Assembly (NCBI GenBank): GCA_963735005.1 | Contig: CAVTJA010000006.1 | Span: forward strand, 186,001-250,000 | Origin: WTKG01 sp963735005 | Lineage (GTDB): Bacteria; Actinomycetota; Actinomycetes; Actinomycetales; Demequinaceae | Direction: 5' to 3' | DNA: 64,000 bases | In this document: in pieces, positions 62,731-64,000 of the stretch | How positions within the stretch are numbered: position 1 is the first letter of the stretch | Layout of the letters: the number at the start of each line of letters is the position of its first letter | Made by a program: the position numbers and the translations under genes | The notes under the pieces: generated by a model | Told to the model about the DNA's origin: nothing | Databases searched by the model: none | The model's input: the letters and a program-made list of their open reading frames with translations, nothing else

Positions 62731-63312
62731 CCGACGCGCGAGAGACGCAGACGCGAGCGCGGCCGCAAGCGCGGCAAGACCCGCGCCGCTGATGTTCAGG
62801 AAGACGGGGCCGAGCGCCCAGGTGTTCGCGCGCCACGCGGTCCCCCACGGGATCGCTCCGGCTGGGCCGGGCCACATGACGGTGCCCGCGATCATCACAA
62901 GCGCCATGGGCGCGAGCCCCAAATACGCGCGAGGGCCGTAACCGCGCAGGGCGACCCAGGCCGTGGCGAGGACCGGGTACGCGAGCGACGCGACAAAGCG
63001 GTCACCCCACGCGTCGGCGCTATAGAAGCCGAGCCCCCACGGCCACAGCCACAGCAGCGCGGCGAGGCCCGCGACCAGGCCGCCAGCCACGAGCCGCCTG
63101 CGGGCGGACGCCTGCGCCAGGCCCACGCCTGCAAGCACCAACGAGAGCCCCAGCACGGGCACCGCCCACGAGGCGGGGTCCCACGTGGAGATGCCCGCCT
63201 GGTCGCCCACGTACAGCGGGTACGCGGTGAACGGCCACGTCCCCGCACCAAGCAAGAAGAGCGCGGAGGCCACGCGGTCGCGCGTCAGGAAATTCTCAGA
63301 CGGTGTGGTCAC
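62707..63312 (-). CDS. Multi-pass membrane protein of unknown function
   Basis: A 201-residue protein with about six hydrophobic segments (for example PVLGLSLVLAGVGLAQA, GGLVAGLAALLWLWPWGLGF and LNISGAGLAALAAALASASL). The sequence has no charged catalytic motif. It converges tail-to-tail with the small secreted protein gene, with a 24-bp antisense overlap. ATG at 63312 is the first sensible start. Confidence 0.6.
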   Translation of the reverse strand: MTTPSENFLTRDRVASALFLLGAGTWPFTAYPLYVGDQAGISTWDPASWAVPVLGLSLVLAGVGLAQASARRRLVAGGLVAGLAALLWLWPWGLGFYSADAWGDRFVASLAYPVLATAWVALRGYGPRAYLGLAPMALVMIAGTVMWPGPAGAIPWGTAWRANTWALGPVFLNISGAGLAALAAALASASLARRLGAGVPK

Positions 63313-63383
63313 GGGTCAGCAAACCGCCACGGGCCGCCGGGCATTCCCGGGCGTTCGGGGCCAGCCAGGGGCCGCGGCGCGCG

Positions 63384-64000
63384 CTACTGCGCGGGGATCG
63401 CGTCGACGTAGTCCTTGAACGCCGCGAAGCCCGCCGCGACGTCTGCCGTGTCGAGCCCCCCCTCGGTGTACTGGAACGCCGCAAGGTACAGGACGTTCTG
63501 GTACGCGCCGATGTACGTCTCGTAGACATCGCCGCCGTCGTTTGGCGTGCCGTCGACCGTCTCGACCGTGCCGTGCTCGCTGACCACAACCACGGGCCCA
63601 AACCCGTCGAGGTTTGAGGTCGAGACCGAGAGGCTTTGCGTCGACCAGCCGTAGCTGCCGTCAGTCTCCGCGTAGCTGTAGCCGTCCAGGCACGGCGCCA
63701 GCGAGTCAGGGATGGCGTTCACGAATGCTTTGGCACTGGCGGGATCGTCGAACTGGCGCGCCCCCGCGAGGACGGGTGCGGTGAGGTCGGCTGCGTTCGT
63801 CACGTAGTTCGCCACGGCACTATCGGATTCCTCGGCGTCCGACTCGACCGCCATCAGCACGACGTCCCACGCCGCCGCGCACTCGGAGGGCGTGAATAAC
63901 TCGGGAATCGACGCCTCCGCGCTGATCGCCCAGGCATCCGCGGGCGTGGACAACACGGTGTCTCCCGCCGAGATCCCCCACGGCTCGTATTGGAACGCCG
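63384..64000 (-). CDS. Exported or surface protein of unknown function (partial, 5' end beyond window)
   Basis: The frame is open from the window edge (FQYEPWGISAGDTVLSTPAD reading inward) to the stop at 63384, at least 205 residues, so the in-frame ATG at 63956 is not the real start. The domain has two cysteines (SECAAAWDVV and LAPCLDGYS), FDDPASAKAFVNAIPD and a Gly/Ser/Thr-rich beta section. It recalls the sensor-type domains of actinobacterial lipoproteins, but that is a weak impression. Confidence 0.55.
   Translation of the reverse strand, partial: AFQYEPWGISAGDTVLSTPADAWAISAEASIPELFTPSECAAAWDVVLMAVESDAEESDSAVANYVTNAADLTAPVLAGARQFDDPASAKAFVNAIPDSLAPCLDGYSYAETDGSYGWSTQSLSVSTSNLDGFGPVVVVSEHGTVETVDGTPNDGGDVYETYIGAYQNVLYLAAFQYTEGGLDTADVAAGFAAFKDYVDAIPAQ

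Overview
The window is high-GC, gene-dense DNA from an actinobacterium. The gene order matches the core region shared by Mycobacterium and Streptomyces: rimP-nusA-infB-rbfA-truB-ribF, ispG-rip-dxr, rpsB-tsf-pyrH-frr-cdsA-rlmN, and rpsP-khpA-rimM-trmD-rplS-lepB-rnhB. A WhiG/FliA-type sigma factor beside xerC, secreted proteins with PxKF-like and LysM modules, and FMN-binding/ferric-reductase genes point to Micrococcales, perhaps near Cellulomonadaceae or Demequinaceae. The family placement is inference. Almost all genes lie on the minus strand; the few plus-strand genes encode secreted or membrane proteins.

Layout. 1-7.7 kb: tail of an amino-acid ABC transporter, then ribF, truB, rbfA, infB, nusA and rimP, many joined by stop/start overlaps. 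7.8-15.6 kb: a DUF4439 lipoprotein, proS, a 998-residue secreted SGNH hydrolase, a 43-residue membrane peptide, a lipoprotein and a GNAT protein. 15.7-25.3 kb: isoprenoid and envelope genes (ispG, rip, dxr, cdsA) mixed with translation genes (rlmN, frr, tsf, rpsB) and pyrH. 25.6-36.7 kb: an M23-like exported protein, the sigma factor, xerC, dprA, comM, yraN, rnhB, lepB, rplS, an APH-type kinase, trmD, rimM, khpA and rpsP. 36.8-43.5 kb: a lipoprotein and a flavin electron-transfer cluster (two FMN-binding proteins, two ferric-reductase-like flavoproteins, one ApbE), then an amidohydrolase. 43.5-55.4 kb: ffh, an unusual short glnD, glnB and amtB behind a clear GlnR-type box, then ftsY, a zinc-ribbon membrane protein and smc. 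55.4-64 kb: a frame-disrupted hydrolase, yqhA, ndk, a lipoprotein and lysozyme-like/LysM protein pair, a DUF4233 protein, folC, and small secreted or membrane proteins of unknown function.

No rRNA, tRNA, CRISPR array, insertion sequence or prophage was seen. Four genes (rpsB, dprA, an alpha/beta hydrolase and the LysM protein) are each interrupted by a net shift of one or two bases, with well-conserved sequence resuming in another frame. This looks more like sequencing or assembly indels, or very recent mutations, than old decay. The most interesting biology is the duplicated flavinylation-linked electron-transfer operon, the GlnD homologue that lacks ACT domains and has Asn in place of a catalytic Asp, and several secreted or membrane proteins with unusual domain combinations.
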